From contig MNYV01000162.1 of assembly GCA_001873285.1 (NCBI GenBank), positions 1 to 21,905 on the forward strand: 21,905 nucleotides of DNA. Direction: 5' to 3'. The stretch comes from Nitrospirae bacterium CG2_30_53_67 (GTDB lineage Bacteria > CG2-30-53-67). How positions within the stretch are numbered: the first letter of the stretch is position 1; each line of letters opens with the position of its first letter. This document shows, one piece after another, positions 1 through 10,919 of this stretch. The notes under the pieces were generated by a model. It was not told the DNA's origin, made no database searches, and saw only the letters and a list, made by a program, of their open reading frames with translations. Both the position numbers and the translations under genes were made by a program.

Positions 1-75
1 GCTCCGGCAAGGGAGGCGGTCAAACCCAAGAAGATCGAGATTGAAGTCGCCGGTAAAAAGTCAAAGGCTGCTTAG
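1..75 (+). CDS. C-terminal tail of an unidentified protein (5' end outside window)
   Basis: The first reading frame is open from the window edge to a TAG at 73-75 and encodes 24 residues. The tail is rich in Lys and Ala (it ends IEIEVAGKKSKAA). Too little is present to name a family. It is called coding only because the frame is open and ends just before a convergent gene. A short basic tail occurs in many unrelated proteins, so no function is offered. Confidence 0.4.
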   Translation, partial: APAREAVKPKKIEIEVAGKKSKAA

Positions 76-175
76 CAGCGATGCCATTCCGTCCCAGCCT
101 TACATTAAAAATTATCCGGCATAACGACGCATCTCTCAATAAGGGGGATGGGTTTTTTATGCGGAGGACGTAATG

Positions 176-226
176 AAGACCTGCTTGTGACTGCCGGTTT
201 TTGTCCATACATGACAAGCAGGACTT
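176..226. repeat. Imperfect inverted repeat between convergent genes
   Basis: The arms CCTGCTTGT (180-188) and ACAAGCAGG (214-222) are perfectly complementary. After one mismatch they extend by three more pairs (176-178 with 224-226), leaving a 25-nt loop. It lies between the end of the partial gene at 75 and the end of the DUF3047 gene at 284. It could terminate either transcript, but neither side has a clear U-tract, so it is described only as a repeat. Nothing else is recognisable in 76-283 apart from a short GGGGGATGGG/T-rich segment near 140-158 that resembles the element at 17330-17367. Confidence 0.45.
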
Positions 227-283
227 GGGCCGCTTCACTACGAGCAACTACCGTTCCTTTTATTTTTTGACTCCTCATGAACT

Positions 284-976
284 CTATCGGGGTTTATCTG
301 AGGTGGGAGAAATGGTCTCGAGTTTGATGTCATCGTAGTAGGCCACCGCTGACTCTCCGGTGTTGTCGGTATCGGTCATGATGGCGATGGCGCCTGCGTA
401 GGAGGGATCTTTCCCAAAGCATGTTCTGTAATCCTCGAAGACATTTCTTTTTTCCGTAACCCATGTCCCCACCTTTTTTTCTCCGCTTTCCACAGCAATC
501 ATCATGGTTCTTGAATAGTATGGGTTGGGGCATCTCTCCCCCCTGGGGAGTTTGTTGGCCCAGATATAGTTGATGCTCCTGGTCAGGGCCGGGATGAAGT
601 GCGGGAAAACCACATAGACCCGTGCCGCATAATCGTCCCCCTGGCGGGTTCTTTCATCCCCTTTTTGAAGGATGTTTTCCACCTTCCACCGCCAGGTCAG
701 GACCGGATAATCCCTTGTATCGTATTTAATTTTGTAGATAAGGCCGGAAGCCGAGGCATGGCTCTCTGCCTTGAGGCAGCCGCTCCCATCCATCTTGATG
801 ACGGTATACCGGGTCTCTCCCTCGAAAATTTTCTTCTCCCACCGGGTCTTGAGGCCTGCTTCGAAATCGTCGATGAGAACAAAGGGTTCCCTGGCGAATC
901 CTGAGAGGAACAGGGCCGCATACAAGAGAAAAATGCAGAATGCAGACAACCATGTTTTGGTTTTCACTCTTCCCAT
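284..976 (-). CDS. DUF3047 family exported protein
   Basis: This 230-residue protein begins with a basic n-region and a hydrophobic stretch (about residues 8-27), consistent with a signal peptide or N-terminal anchor, so it should act outside the cytoplasm. The body matches the DUF3047 pattern as I know it: an early FVLIDDFEAG strand, a TWRWKV motif near 95, a DDYAARVYVVF segment near 113, and a late YYDDIKLE strand. The family looks like a beta-sandwich resembling carbohydrate-binding folds, but no activity is established. It lies 48 bp downstream of the mgtE-like gene on the same strand and may be co-transcribed with it. The ATG used lacks a strong Shine-Dalgarno sequence. The family call is recognition by eye. 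Confidence 0.75.
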   Translation of the reverse strand: MGRVKTKTWLSAFCIFLLYAALFLSGFAREPFVLIDDFEAGLKTRWEKKIFEGETRYTVIKMDGSGCLKAESHASASGLIYKIKYDTRDYPVLTWRWKVENILQKGDERTRQGDDYAARVYVVFPHFIPALTRSINYIWANKLPRGERCPNPYYSRTMMIAVESGEKKVGTWVTEKRNVFEDYRTCFGKDPSYAGAIAIMTDTDNTGESAVAYYDDIKLETISPTSDKPR

Positions 977-1024
977 GGCCCATGAATTTTATTGAAGGAG
1001 TCCCTGTCTCCAGCAGGAATAGAA

Positions 1025-2029
1025 CTATCCCAGCATGAAAACCGCCAGCGTAAAATAAAATACGAGCGTAAGGATGTCCGTCAAAGCAAGCGTTACAGGT
1101 CCTGCTGCGATTTTGGGGTCAAGCCGCAATGCATGCAGCAGGCTGGGGATGCTCAACCCGAATACACAGGCTGCGCACATGGAGAGAACAATGCCCAGGC
1201 CGATCACCCATGCGGCCGCGCCGTCACCTCGCCAGGCCCAGACGATCAGAGCCACGATCGAACCACAGGCCCCCCCAAGCAGCAGGGAGGTGGTAACCTC
1301 GCGCCGCAGCGCCTCGGCATACCATCGAAGGGTAGGCCGAGAGGTGCGGAGAGCCTGAATCGCCACCGTCATGGACTGGACACTTACGCTCTCGCCCAGG
1401 CCCAGCACCAGGGCCATAAAGAAGGCAAGCATCAGATACTGAGACAGGGTCACCTCATAGACGCTTGTCAGCAATGCGCAGATCGTGCCGCCGCTGATGG
1501 CTGCAAGCAGCCACGGAAAGCGGAATCGGAAGGACCTGAACGGTGACGCATCCCGCACCTGTGACACGCGGAATCCAAGTGATTCAAATACGGCATCTGT
1601 TTGCTCCCGCTCGGCCAGGTCGAAGACCTCTTCGGTGAACAGGCTGATGTCCACGATGCCCACCAGATGGCGCTCCTCATCGACCACAGGGAAGGCGAGG
1701 AACTTGTGCATCACGAATAATTCACAGGCTTCCAGCACTGTAGCGGTGTGAGGGATGGCGATGACCCGCTTGATCATGATGTCTGCCAGGCGTTGTTCCA
1801 CAGGAGCGGTAAGCAGCCGGCGTGTAGGCAGGACACCAAGCAGCTGGTTTGCCTCATTGACCATGTAAAAGTAGACGATCTTCTCGCCTGCGCCATGCCG
1901 CCGAATGGCCGACAGGGCCTCCTGTACGGTCATTTCCTGCCGCAAGGATGAGAAGTCCCTGCGGACGTGGGCCAGAATCGGCTCCTGCAGATTGAGTGAT
2001 CGCTGGGTTACAGGCAACGCAAACCCCAT
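1025..2029 (-). CDS. Short MgtE-type magnesium transporter (CBS pair plus membrane domain)
   Basis: The 334-residue product carries two CBS motifs (about residues 20-135), then a five-helix MgtE-type membrane domain (about 160-334). The transmembrane Asp of the terminal LTDILTLVFYF helix, conserved in MgtE pores, is present at residue 318. Canonical MgtE proteins have about 130 extra N-terminal residues forming the acidic Mg2+-sensing domain; these are missing. The open frame continues upstream to 2281 but that stretch is not MgtE-like. A promoter (2081-2109) and a hairpin (2054-2075) lie inside the extension, so the ATG at 2029 was chosen. In the pore signature, which in canonical members reads roughly GGNxGxQ, this protein has GESVSVQS, so selectivity could differ. 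The likely role is Mg2+ or another divalent cation crossing the inner membrane, with adenine-nucleotide or metal control through CBS. Confidence 0.8.
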   Translation of the reverse strand: MGFALPVTQRSLNLQEPILAHVRRDFSSLRQEMTVQEALSAIRRHGAGEKIVYFYMVNEANQLLGVLPTRRLLTAPVEQRLADIMIKRVIAIPHTATVLEACELFVMHKFLAFPVVDEERHLVGIVDISLFTEEVFDLAEREQTDAVFESLGFRVSQVRDASPFRSFRFRFPWLLAAISGGTICALLTSVYEVTLSQYLMLAFFMALVLGLGESVSVQSMTVAIQALRTSRPTLRWYAEALRREVTTSLLLGGACGSIVALIVWAWRGDGAAAWVIGLGIVLSMCAACVFGLSIPSLLHALRLDPKIAAGPVTLALTDILTLVFYFTLAVFMLG

Positions 2030-2053
2030 GCCATGTATTAGGAAACCTGACGA

Positions 2054-2075
2054 AAGGCCGGCTGATGCCGGCCTT
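2054..2075 (-). promoter_or_regulatory. 5'-terminal hairpin of the mgtE-like mRNA
   Basis: A perfect 9-bp stem (AAGGCCGGC/GCCGGCCTT) with a TGAT loop lies between the predicted promoter and the ATG at 2029. The start site inferred from the promoter falls at about 2074, so the hairpin would form the extreme 5' end of the transcript. There is no U-tract on either strand, which argues against an intrinsic terminator. It may protect the mRNA 5' end or be a regulatory leader element. It does not look like the M-box or mgtA Mg2+ riboswitches. Confidence 0.5.
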
Positions 2076-2080
2076 GAAAA

Positions 2081-2109
2081 ATAATACCATCCTAAACGCT
2101 GTTTTACAA
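2081..2109 (-). promoter_or_regulatory. Predicted sigma70-type promoter for the mgtE-like gene
   Basis: On the minus strand, TTGTAA (2109-2104) and TATTAT (2086-2081) are separated by exactly 17 bp. They match the consensus at 4/6 and 5/6 positions. The predicted start is near 2074, giving a leader of about 45 nt before the ATG at 2029. Confidence 0.5.
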
Positions 2110-2156
2110 TGCACAAATAATAAATCAGTCCCATTTCCCCCGGTTCAACTTTATGC

Positions 2157-2186
2157 TTGAATATTATGCATGACCCTTCATATAAT
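2157..2186 (+). promoter_or_regulatory. Predicted promoter for the NlpC/P60 lipoprotein
   Basis: TTGAAT (2157-2162) and a perfect TATAAT (2181-2186) are separated by 18 bp. Transcription would start near 2193. That lies downstream of the first in-frame start codon at 2170, which supports a later translation start for the lipoprotein. Confidence 0.5.
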
Positions 2187-2280
2187 TGAGATAAGTCCCG
2201 GTCCGGGTGTACGGGCGCAACGGCGGCTTCAGGAGCGCAGATTGCATATCCCTTCAATGCCCATAATGAGGTGCATTTCA

Positions 2281-2790
2281 TTGCCCCCTTGTATCAGCAG
2301 GCCGGCCCGCCCTTCAAAAATGATCGGGGGAATGGTCGCTCTCTTGCTTTTTGTCCTCATGGGCTGCGCCCCCAGGCCTCTCATCCGGCCGGAGATCCCC
2401 GGCGCCCGGAGCCTGGGCGATGTTGAAGATCGGATCCGGGCCGAGGCCGAGGCATGGGAGAAGACCCCTCACGTTCTCGGCGGGGCGGGCAAGGACGGCA
2501 TAGACTGTTCCGGTTTCGTGGCGCTCGTGAATCAGAAACTTTTTGGGATCGAACTTCCCCGCACGGCTGAAGAACAGGCGGGAACGGGTACGCCGGTTCC
2601 GAGAAAACAGCTTCAGGCCGGGGACCTTGTTTTTTTTATGCCGTCTTCAAAGAAGCCCCATGTGGGGATCTATTTGAGCCGCGGGGAATTCGTTCATGTG
2701 TCCAGCAGCAGGGGCGTCATGATCTCAAACGTCCATGATCCTTATTGGTGGGATTGTTACTGGACGGCGCGGCGTATCCTTCAGATGTGA
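2281..2790 (+). CDS. NlpC/P60 family lipoprotein, putative peptidoglycan endopeptidase
   Basis: The C-terminal NlpC/P60 domain has the nucleophile Cys in DCSGFV (residue 77) and the catalytic His in HVGIYL (128). A third His follows in FVHVSS (140). Family members cleave D-glutamyl-diaminopimelate or related bonds in cell-wall peptides. The N-terminus has a hydrophobic core ending in the lipobox LMGC, so the protein should be lipidated at Cys29 and anchored in the envelope. I chose the TTG at 2281 because GAGGTG lies 7 bp upstream and it gives a basic n-region. ATG at 2320 is the main alternative and gives a short n-region without positive charge. Codons further upstream precede or crowd the predicted promoter. 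No operon partner is evident. Confidence 0.85.
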   Translation: MPPCISRPARPSKMIGGMVALLLFVLMGCAPRPLIRPEIPGARSLGDVEDRIRAEAEAWEKTPHVLGGAGKDGIDCSGFVALVNQKLFGIELPRTAEEQAGTGTPVPRKQLQAGDLVFFMPSSKKPHVGIYLSRGEFVHVSSSRGVMISNVHDPYWWDCYWTARRILQM

Positions 2791-2805
2791 CAGCAGGGTA
2801 ATATC

Positions 2806-2976
2806 AAAAGCTAACCACAGAGAACACAGAGAAATACTTTATGTTTTTAAAAAAACCGTCAGAAGAAAAAAATGAATAGCCACATTTCGTTTGAGAGGAC
2901 ACAGAGGTGGAAAACCTAAATCTTGCCTGCTTGTTGGTATCCAAGAAATACTCTGTGTTCTCTGTGGTCAGCTTTT
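2806..2976. repeat. 171-bp palindromic repeat element (CCACAGAGAACACAGAG family)
   Basis: The ends form a 26-bp inverted repeat with a single mismatch: 2806-2831 contains CCACAGAGAACACAGAG and 2951-2976 contains its complement. A third, partial copy (GAGGACACAGAGGTGG, about 2894-2909) lies inside. Short repeats of this type (ACCACAGAGRACACAGAG) are dispersed in many bacterial genomes, from general knowledge. The structure suggests a non-autonomous, MITE- or REP-like mobile repeat, or two inverted copies with spacer. It ends 32 bp before the next gene's start codon and could influence that gene's transcription. Confidence 0.7.
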
Positions 2977-3007
2977 AAGAATACGAACCTTAGAACGAGG
3001 AGGCTTC

Positions 3008-4312
3008 ATGGACAGGAGACAAGGGGACTCGCTTCCATCCATTCAGGATGCCGAGCTGGAAGACAAGACCGTGCTGGTCCGTTTTGATCACAATGTGGTG
3101 AAGAACGGCGAGATCAAGGACCCCTTCAGGATAGACCGGACCATCGGGACCCTTTTCCATATTGTCGAGAGGGGCGGCCGGCCCATCCTCATGACCCATA
3201 TCGGGAGGCCCCGGGACAAGGAGACAGGAAAGATCCAATGCAGGGAAGGGGAGTCGGTCAGGCCGATCGTTGACTATATCGAACAGAAGCTGCATACACG
3301 GTTCTTTGTCCCCGAGTTTGAAATTGATCCTGAAAAGGGAATCATGGGCATTGATACCTCCATCAATATCGCCATACGGGAGCTGCGCAGCAGGAAGGTC
3401 AGCGGCATCTATCTCCCCAACACCCGATGGTTCTTCGGTGAGGAGGCCAAAGGCCCCGAGCGGGAGAGGTTCGCCCTCCAGCTCGCCGGGCTTGCCGATA
3501 TCTACGTCAATGACGCCTTTGGCTCATGGCAGCCCCATGCATCCACCTATGACATCGTCAGGCATCTGCCGTCGTGCGCCGGGTTTCTCATGCAGCAGGA
3601 GATCAAGAACCTGGATCGGGTGCTCGAACCCGAGAGGCCTTTCCTTGCCGTGGTGGCCGGGGCGAAATATGATACCAAGATCGGGCCTCTTTACGCCATC
3701 TATGATAAGGTCGACCGGATCATCCTCGGCGGTGTGATCTACAACACCTATCTCTGTGCAAGATACGGTGTCAGGATCAAGGGCGTTTCCGATTCAGACA
3801 TCAACCTTGCGCGGGAACTTGTTGAAAAGGACAAGGTCACAAAGAAGATCATCGAGCTTCCATTCATCGTGGAGTCGGATACGCTTGAAGGGAGAAAAGA
3901 GGGGCATTACAAGACCATCTCCGTTTCGGATTTTAAAAGCGGTCGGGAGTACGGCTATATCGCCGATATAGACCCGGCTTCGTTCAGAGACGGGAAGGTG
4001 CATGCGACCATTCTCGATGCCCGTACGATCCTCGTCAATGCCGTCATGGGATTTACGCCTCATTTCATTGAAGGCTCTCAGGCCTTGGACCATACGATTG
4101 ACGAGAACAGGGACGCGATCAAGATGTACGGCGGCGGGGACACGCTTCAGGAGTTCAAAAACCTCTGTCCCGGTCTCTATCTTTCGGTGATGGACAATGC
4201 AAGATACTATTTCTTCACCGGGGGCGGGACCGTGCTCACCGCCATCGGAAAAGGGAGCCCCTACGGATTGCAGCCGATACGCGCCCTGATTGAAAAAGGC
4301 GGCCGGGGGTAG
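3008..4312 (+). CDS. Divergent phosphoglycerate kinase family protein
   Basis: The 434-residue product aligns by eye along the whole PGK fold. Visible are VRFDHNV (Arg25, Asp27, Asn29), THIGRP (His64, Arg67), LPNTR (Arg140), YVNDAFG (167-172), AGAKYDTKIG (Lys220, Lys224) and GGGDT (375-379). Two sites depart from the family. The segment usually reading DAFGTAHRAHAS is DAFGSWQPHAS, replacing the substrate-phosphate arginine (about Arg170 in human PGK) with Gln175. The nucleotide-side NGPMGVFE motif is NAVMGFTP. It may therefore be a paralogue with altered substrate or poor glycolytic activity. The ATG at 3008 is set by GAGGAGG at 2997-3003. No other glycolytic gene is adjacent, unlike usual gap-pgk-tpi clusters. 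Confidence 0.8.
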   Translation: MDRRQGDSLPSIQDAELEDKTVLVRFDHNVVKNGEIKDPFRIDRTIGTLFHIVERGGRPILMTHIGRPRDKETGKIQCREGESVRPIVDYIEQKLHTRFFVPEFEIDPEKGIMGIDTSINIAIRELRSRKVSGIYLPNTRWFFGEEAKGPERERFALQLAGLADIYVNDAFGSWQPHASTYDIVRHLPSCAGFLMQQEIKNLDRVLEPERPFLAVVAGAKYDTKIGPLYAIYDKVDRIILGGVIYNTYLCARYGVRIKGVSDSDINLARELVEKDKVTKKIIELPFIVESDTLEGRKEGHYKTISVSDFKSGREYGYIADIDPASFRDGKVHATILDARTILVNAVMGFTPHFIEGSQALDHTIDENRDAIKMYGGGDTLQEFKNLCPGLYLSVMDNARYYFFTGGGTVLTAIGKGSPYGLQPIRALIEKGGRG

Positions 4313-4364
4313 GGGATCTCCGGCAGAGGTCTCCGGTCAGGGTGTTTGTTCCCCGGTCTCCCGG

Positions 4365-4784
4365 CTAACGCCAGCCCACAGGCATGTATCCCCTGTCCCG
4401 CAGGCACTGATCCACAAACTGCCGAAGGACCGGGTCGGGGTCACGGGCATGCAGGAGCCCGTGCATGAATCCGCCTGCACTGCCGCCCGCCGCGCCTGCC
4501 GCGGCGCCCCGCCCGAACTCGCCTGTGACCGCACCCACCGCTGCGCCGGTGACGGTACCGACCGCGGCGCCGGCTGCGGTGTCACCCGCCACTTTGGCCT
4601 CCGGATGCGCCTTGACCCCGTGTTCGGCGGCGAACCGCATGCAATCGTCGAGGTCCCGCTGTGCCGCCGCCGTCCCCACTTCACGCAGATGGGGATTGGG
4701 GTAAAGGACCGGCCTCATGGGGGCGCATCCTGTGAGGACAAAGGCCGTGGTGACCGTGATCAAAAATACGGCTGAAAATTTCAT
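4365..4784 (-). CDS. Glycine-zipper lipoprotein
   Basis: This 139-residue protein starts with a signal peptide ending in lipobox LTGC, with lipidation expected at Cys20. A glycine-zipper region (about residues 63-108) is built of repeated small-residue steps (AAGAAVG, TGAAVGAVTG, AAGAAGGSAGG), which normally form membrane-inserted helical hairpins. The C-terminal part holds RQFVDQCLRDRGY, and two cysteines (about residues 48 and 128) may form a disulphide. The Shine-Dalgarno AGGAG lies 6 bp before the ATG. It is convergent with the PGK-like gene. It is probably an envelope-associated lipoprotein of unknown function. Confidence 0.75.
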   Translation of the reverse strand: MKFSAVFLITVTTAFVLTGCAPMRPVLYPNPHLREVGTAAAQRDLDDCMRFAAEHGVKAHPEAKVAGDTAAGAAVGTVTGAAVGAVTGEFGRGAAAGAAGGSAGGFMHGLLHARDPDPVLRQFVDQCLRDRGYMPVGWR

Positions 4785-5042
4785 GGTTTCTCCTTTTGCT
4801 TTCCAGGTTTCTCCTCCCTCGAAACAGACAGAGAAGAAAGTTTTCCCGTTACGGGGCTCTCCCTTGCAAAGTAAACATAGTATACATCCGGATCAGAATC
4901 AAGTGGAAGAAGTCGGTCCCTCTCAATAGGATTGTATTTCTGTCTGTATTGTATTATGATTTCACTCCGGTATTCTTCTTGGATCGGGTTTCAGCCGGGG
5001 ATGACCGGGAACAAACAGGACGGGATGCATGAGGAGATCAAA

Positions 5043-5474
5043 GTGAGAAAATGGATTCTCATGGTTTTTTCAGCAGCGGTTGCTTTTCTCGTGGCCGCTC
5101 AGTTGATCCCTTTGAAGAGGACGAATCCCCCGGTGGAAACGGATGTCTCGGTCCCCGATGATGTCAATCTCATCTTGCGCCGTGCCTGCTATGACTGCCA
5201 CTCCCATGAGACGGTCTGGCCCTGGTACAGCCGGGTGGCCCCTGCATCATGGCTTGTCGTGTCGGATGTGCACAGGGCCCGGAATAAACTCAATTTTTCC
5301 AAATGGGACAGATTGGATGGTCGGCATCAGATCAAAATGATGAAAGAATGCTGGCAGAAGGTTTCCGAGAAGGAAATGCCTCCCCTGATTTACCTGCTCG
5401 CTCATCCTGATGCACGACTCACCCCTGCGGATCGTGAGCTTATCCATCAGTGGTCTCTTAGTGAGGGTCTTTAA
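5043..5474 (+). CDS. Membrane-anchored haem-binding protein (CxxCH)
   Basis: The 143-residue protein has an N-terminal signal anchor (residues 3-23) and one c-type haem motif CYDCH (49-53), followed by SHETVWPWYSRVAPASW. This matches the small haem-binding domain family (Haem_bd) found in periplasmic proteins of many Gram-negatives. A later KEMPP motif (about residue 112) also fits the family. Haem would be attached covalently in the periplasm; the partner is unknown. The GTG at 5043 was chosen because GAGGAG lies 6 bp upstream; an in-frame ATG at 5025 is possible. The stop is 15 bp before the mprF-like gene, suggesting one transcript. Confidence 0.85.
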   Translation: MRKWILMVFSAAVAFLVAAQLIPLKRTNPPVETDVSVPDDVNLILRRACYDCHSHETVWPWYSRVAPASWLVVSDVHRARNKLNFSKWDRLDGRHQIKMMKECWQKVSEKEMPPLIYLLAHPDARLTPADRELIHQWSLSEGL

Positions 5475-5489
5475 CCCGGATTCTTGAAT

Positions 5490-9052
<3,563 letters not shown>

Positions 9053-9272
9053 ACGCCGACTCAATATGGGGTTGGCATCATAAAAAAAGAGGTTATTTAA
9101 GCCGGCGGAGATGTTTTTTTTTAAAAAATACTCTTCAAGCGCTTTACAAATCCGGTAGAATATGGTTAATAGAATATGAACGGTGTCATGAAAAAAAGGA
9201 GATCTAACAAAGACTGCACGGAAAGGCATATTTTTTTATGCCGAGACCCTGCCGATGAAGAAGGCCGCTTTT

Positions 9273-9572
9273 ATGAAAAAGAATTGCTGGGAGTATATGA
9301 AGTGCGACAGAGGACCGGACGAAGGCAAGGCGGAGACCTTGGGCCTCTGCCCGGCCGCCAACGAAGTGAGGCTGAACGGAGTGCATGGCGGCATGAATGC
9401 CGGAAGGGCCTGCTGGGTGGTTCCAGGGACGTGTTGCGATGACTTCGGGACCCATGATGCCGGCACGGTCTTTAAGACCTGTACGGATTGTGATTTTTAT
9501 AAGCTCGTCAAACAGGAAGAACATCCGAAGTTTATTTTTTCAGGGGTTCTTCTCAAGAACTTAATGTCATGA
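9273..9572 (+). CDS. Two-CW domain Cys-rich protein
   Basis: This is a 99-residue cytoplasmic-looking protein with eight cysteines. It has the paired CW dipeptides of the two-CW family: NCWEYMKC (5-11) and RACWVVPGTCC (46-55), followed by CTDCDFYKLV (70-79). The Cys arrangement suggests a metal or Fe-S site, but no function is established. The ATG at 9273 was chosen over the one at 9255 because AAGAAGG lies 8 bp before it and it gives the usual family N-terminus (MKKNCWE). The 220 bp upstream are A/T-rich with no convincing promoter. Confidence 0.75.
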   Translation: MKKNCWEYMKCDRGPDEGKAETLGLCPAANEVRLNGVHGGMNAGRACWVVPGTCCDDFGTHDAGTVFKTCTDCDFYKLVKQEEHPKFIFSGVLLKNLMS

Positions 9573-9689
9573 GCCTTCATACCTTGTCCTACTCTGCCGG
9601 GTCATGAATGGATTCATCATGCTTCATCCTCCTCCTCTTTTAACCAGACCGATGGATGGGACGGATTACGTCCGTAAGGAAATAGTCTC

Positions 9690-10607
9690 TTGATCAGGAC
9701 ATACGCCTTATTCTGCTTGATGGTCCTTTTTGTCGTTCTTGTGCTCCCGATCCAGGCCTTCTGCACCGAGGACTATGCCGGAGAAACAGGCAGGGCTTGC
9801 CGGACATGCCATCTCAGTCCTGCCGGAGGCGGAACGCTCACGGCATCAGGGGAGTCCTTCCGGGACGAGTTGAGGGCCAAAGGCCGGGACCGGCCTCTCA
9901 ACCCCATCCAGCATATCGTACGGTTCATCATCGGATATCTTCATATGCTTACGGCGGTTATCTGGTTCGGCACGATCCTCTATGTGCATCTCTTATTGAA
10001 ACCGGCCTATGCGGCAAGGGGCCTTCCCAAAGGGGAGCTATGGCTCGGATGGGTTTCCATTGCCATTATGGCCGTGACCGGTACGCTCCTCACCATTGCC
10101 CGGGTCCCTTCCTGGTATGTGTTCTTTCATACAAGATTCGGGATCCTGCTCCTGATCAAGATATCGCTTTTTATCGTCATGGTCGCTGCAGCGACACTCG
10201 TTACCTTTGTGATCGGCCCGAAATTAAAGAAGAGAAAAGAGTCGAAGACCCGGCAGCAAAAGCGGGACCTCACACCGGAGGAGGTTTCCGAGTTCGACGG
10301 CAAGGAGGGAAGACCGGCCTATATTGTTTTTCGGAAAACGGTCTATGATGTCACTCAGAGCAAATTCTGGAAAAAGGGAAGTCATATGGAGAGGCACCAG
10401 GCCGGCGCCGATCTGACGGATCTGCTGAAACAGGCCCCCCACGGGGAGGACAATATCCTTCCCATGCCGGTCGTGGGAAAGCTTCTTGCTTCTTCGGAGA
10501 AGAGGGGGAAGCCGCCGGAGATCAGGGTCTTTTATTTTTTTGCCTACATGAACCTCGTCATTGTCTTCATGATCATTTTTATCATTGCCCTTTGGCGGTG
10601 GTGGTGA
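9690..10607 (+). CDS. CopD-like membrane protein with c-type haem motif and cytochrome b5 domain
   Basis: The 305-residue protein combines three parts. A signal peptide leads into a periplasmic segment with CRTCH (37-41), a c-type haem site. A membrane core follows (about 75-178, three or four helices) with IIGYLHMLTAVIWFGTIL, typical of CopD-like or DUF2269-like domains. A cytochrome b5-like domain (about 193-266) reads TVYDVTQSKFW...GSHMERHQAGADLTDLLKQAPHG, with His232 and His236 as candidate ligands. A final helix ends in LWRWW. The architecture suggests transmembrane electron transfer between a periplasmic c-haem and a b-haem, which is inference. The TTG start is supported by AAGGA 9 bp upstream; a small hairpin (ACGGA/TCCGT, 9661-9675) precedes it. 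Confidence 0.78.
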   Translation: MIRTYALFCLMVLFVVLVLPIQAFCTEDYAGETGRACRTCHLSPAGGGTLTASGESFRDELRAKGRDRPLNPIQHIVRFIIGYLHMLTAVIWFGTILYVHLLLKPAYAARGLPKGELWLGWVSIAIMAVTGTLLTIARVPSWYVFFHTRFGILLLIKISLFIVMVAAATLVTFVIGPKLKKRKESKTRQQKRDLTPEEVSEFDGKEGRPAYIVFRKTVYDVTQSKFWKKGSHMERHQAGADLTDLLKQAPHGEDNILPMPVVGKLLASSEKRGKPPEIRVFYFFAYMNLVIVFMIIFIIALWRWW

Positions 10608-10697
10608 AAATAAACAGCACGCGCATTTCCCGTCTTTTTCTGCCTGGGCAGCAAGTGCATATAAATAAAGAAAAAATTCATCAATAATAAATAATTC

Positions 10698-10726
10698 TTG
10701 ACAAGTCAAGATTTCTGGTGTATTCT
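10698..10726 (+). promoter_or_regulatory. Strong promoter of the RHH/PIN toxin-antitoxin locus, with overlapping palindrome
   Basis: A perfect TTGACA (10698-10703) is separated by 17 bp from TATTCT (10721-10726). The -35 box lies within the dyad CTTGAC-AA-GTCAAG (10697-10710), a plausible repressor half-site pair. Transcription would start about 10733, at or beside an ATG, so the transcript could begin with a start codon. Confidence 0.65.
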
Positions 10727-10732
10727 ACCAGC

Positions 10733-10903
10733 ATGATTGAACGACGCTATAAATCGACGGAATCTCTTGACGGGGTCATTGATCTCGAACGTTTGAGATC
10801 AGGACCGACCGACAGCCTGGAGAGCGGCGGATTTCAGGGGCGAGAAGCGCATGAGGACTGCTCGGCGCTATGCTGGATGCAACCATCAAAGGCGCTTATT
10901 TGA
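10733..10903 (+). CDS. Possible leaderless 56-residue ORF ahead of the antitoxin
   Basis: An ATG at the predicted transcription start opens a 56-codon frame (beginning MIERRYKSTESLDG) that ends 16 bp before the antitoxin start. It has no ribosome binding site and no recognisable family. A short segment in another frame (LLGAMLDATIKGAYLMSGVKP, ending at the TGA at 10921-10923) also looks protein-like, so this stretch could be a frameshifted relic of a larger gene. It could equally be untranslated leader. Confidence is low. Confidence 0.25.
   Translation: MIERRYKSTESLDGVIDLERLRSGPTDSLESGGFQGREAHEDCSALCWMQPSKALI
10781..10800. promoter_or_regulatory. Operator-like 20-bp palindrome in the toxin-antitoxin leader
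   Basis: GATCTCGAACGTTTGAGATC is a perfect dyad except for one symmetric pair (positions 7 and 14). It lies about 50 bp downstream of the predicted start site and 120 bp before the antitoxin. Ribbon-helix-helix antitoxins commonly bind such palindromes to autorepress, so this is a candidate binding site. Confidence 0.5.
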
Positions 10904-10919
10904 TGAGTGGAGTCAAACC

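Noticed and set aside
992-1546. 184-residue ORF antisense to the MgtE gene
   Set aside because: It is opposite a conserved gene, with no ribosome site or family features.
2054-2075. Hairpin as an intrinsic terminator
   Set aside because: Neither strand has a U-tract after the stem, and a promoter is positioned so that the hairpin starts the mgtE transcript.
2029-2281. Longer MgtE N-terminus starting at 2281
   Set aside because: The extra 84 residues do not resemble the MgtE N domain, and the stretch contains the predicted promoters of both divergent genes.
3270-3737. 155-residue plus-strand ORF inside the PGK-like gene
   Set aside because: It is in another frame of a clearly conserved gene and has the biased composition of a shadow frame.
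9053-9272. Possible promoter or terminator between adenine deaminase and the two-CW gene
   Set aside because: There are T- and A-runs (about 9111-9127) and a weak TAGAAT at 9156-9161, but no stable hairpin next to the T-run and no good -35 match.
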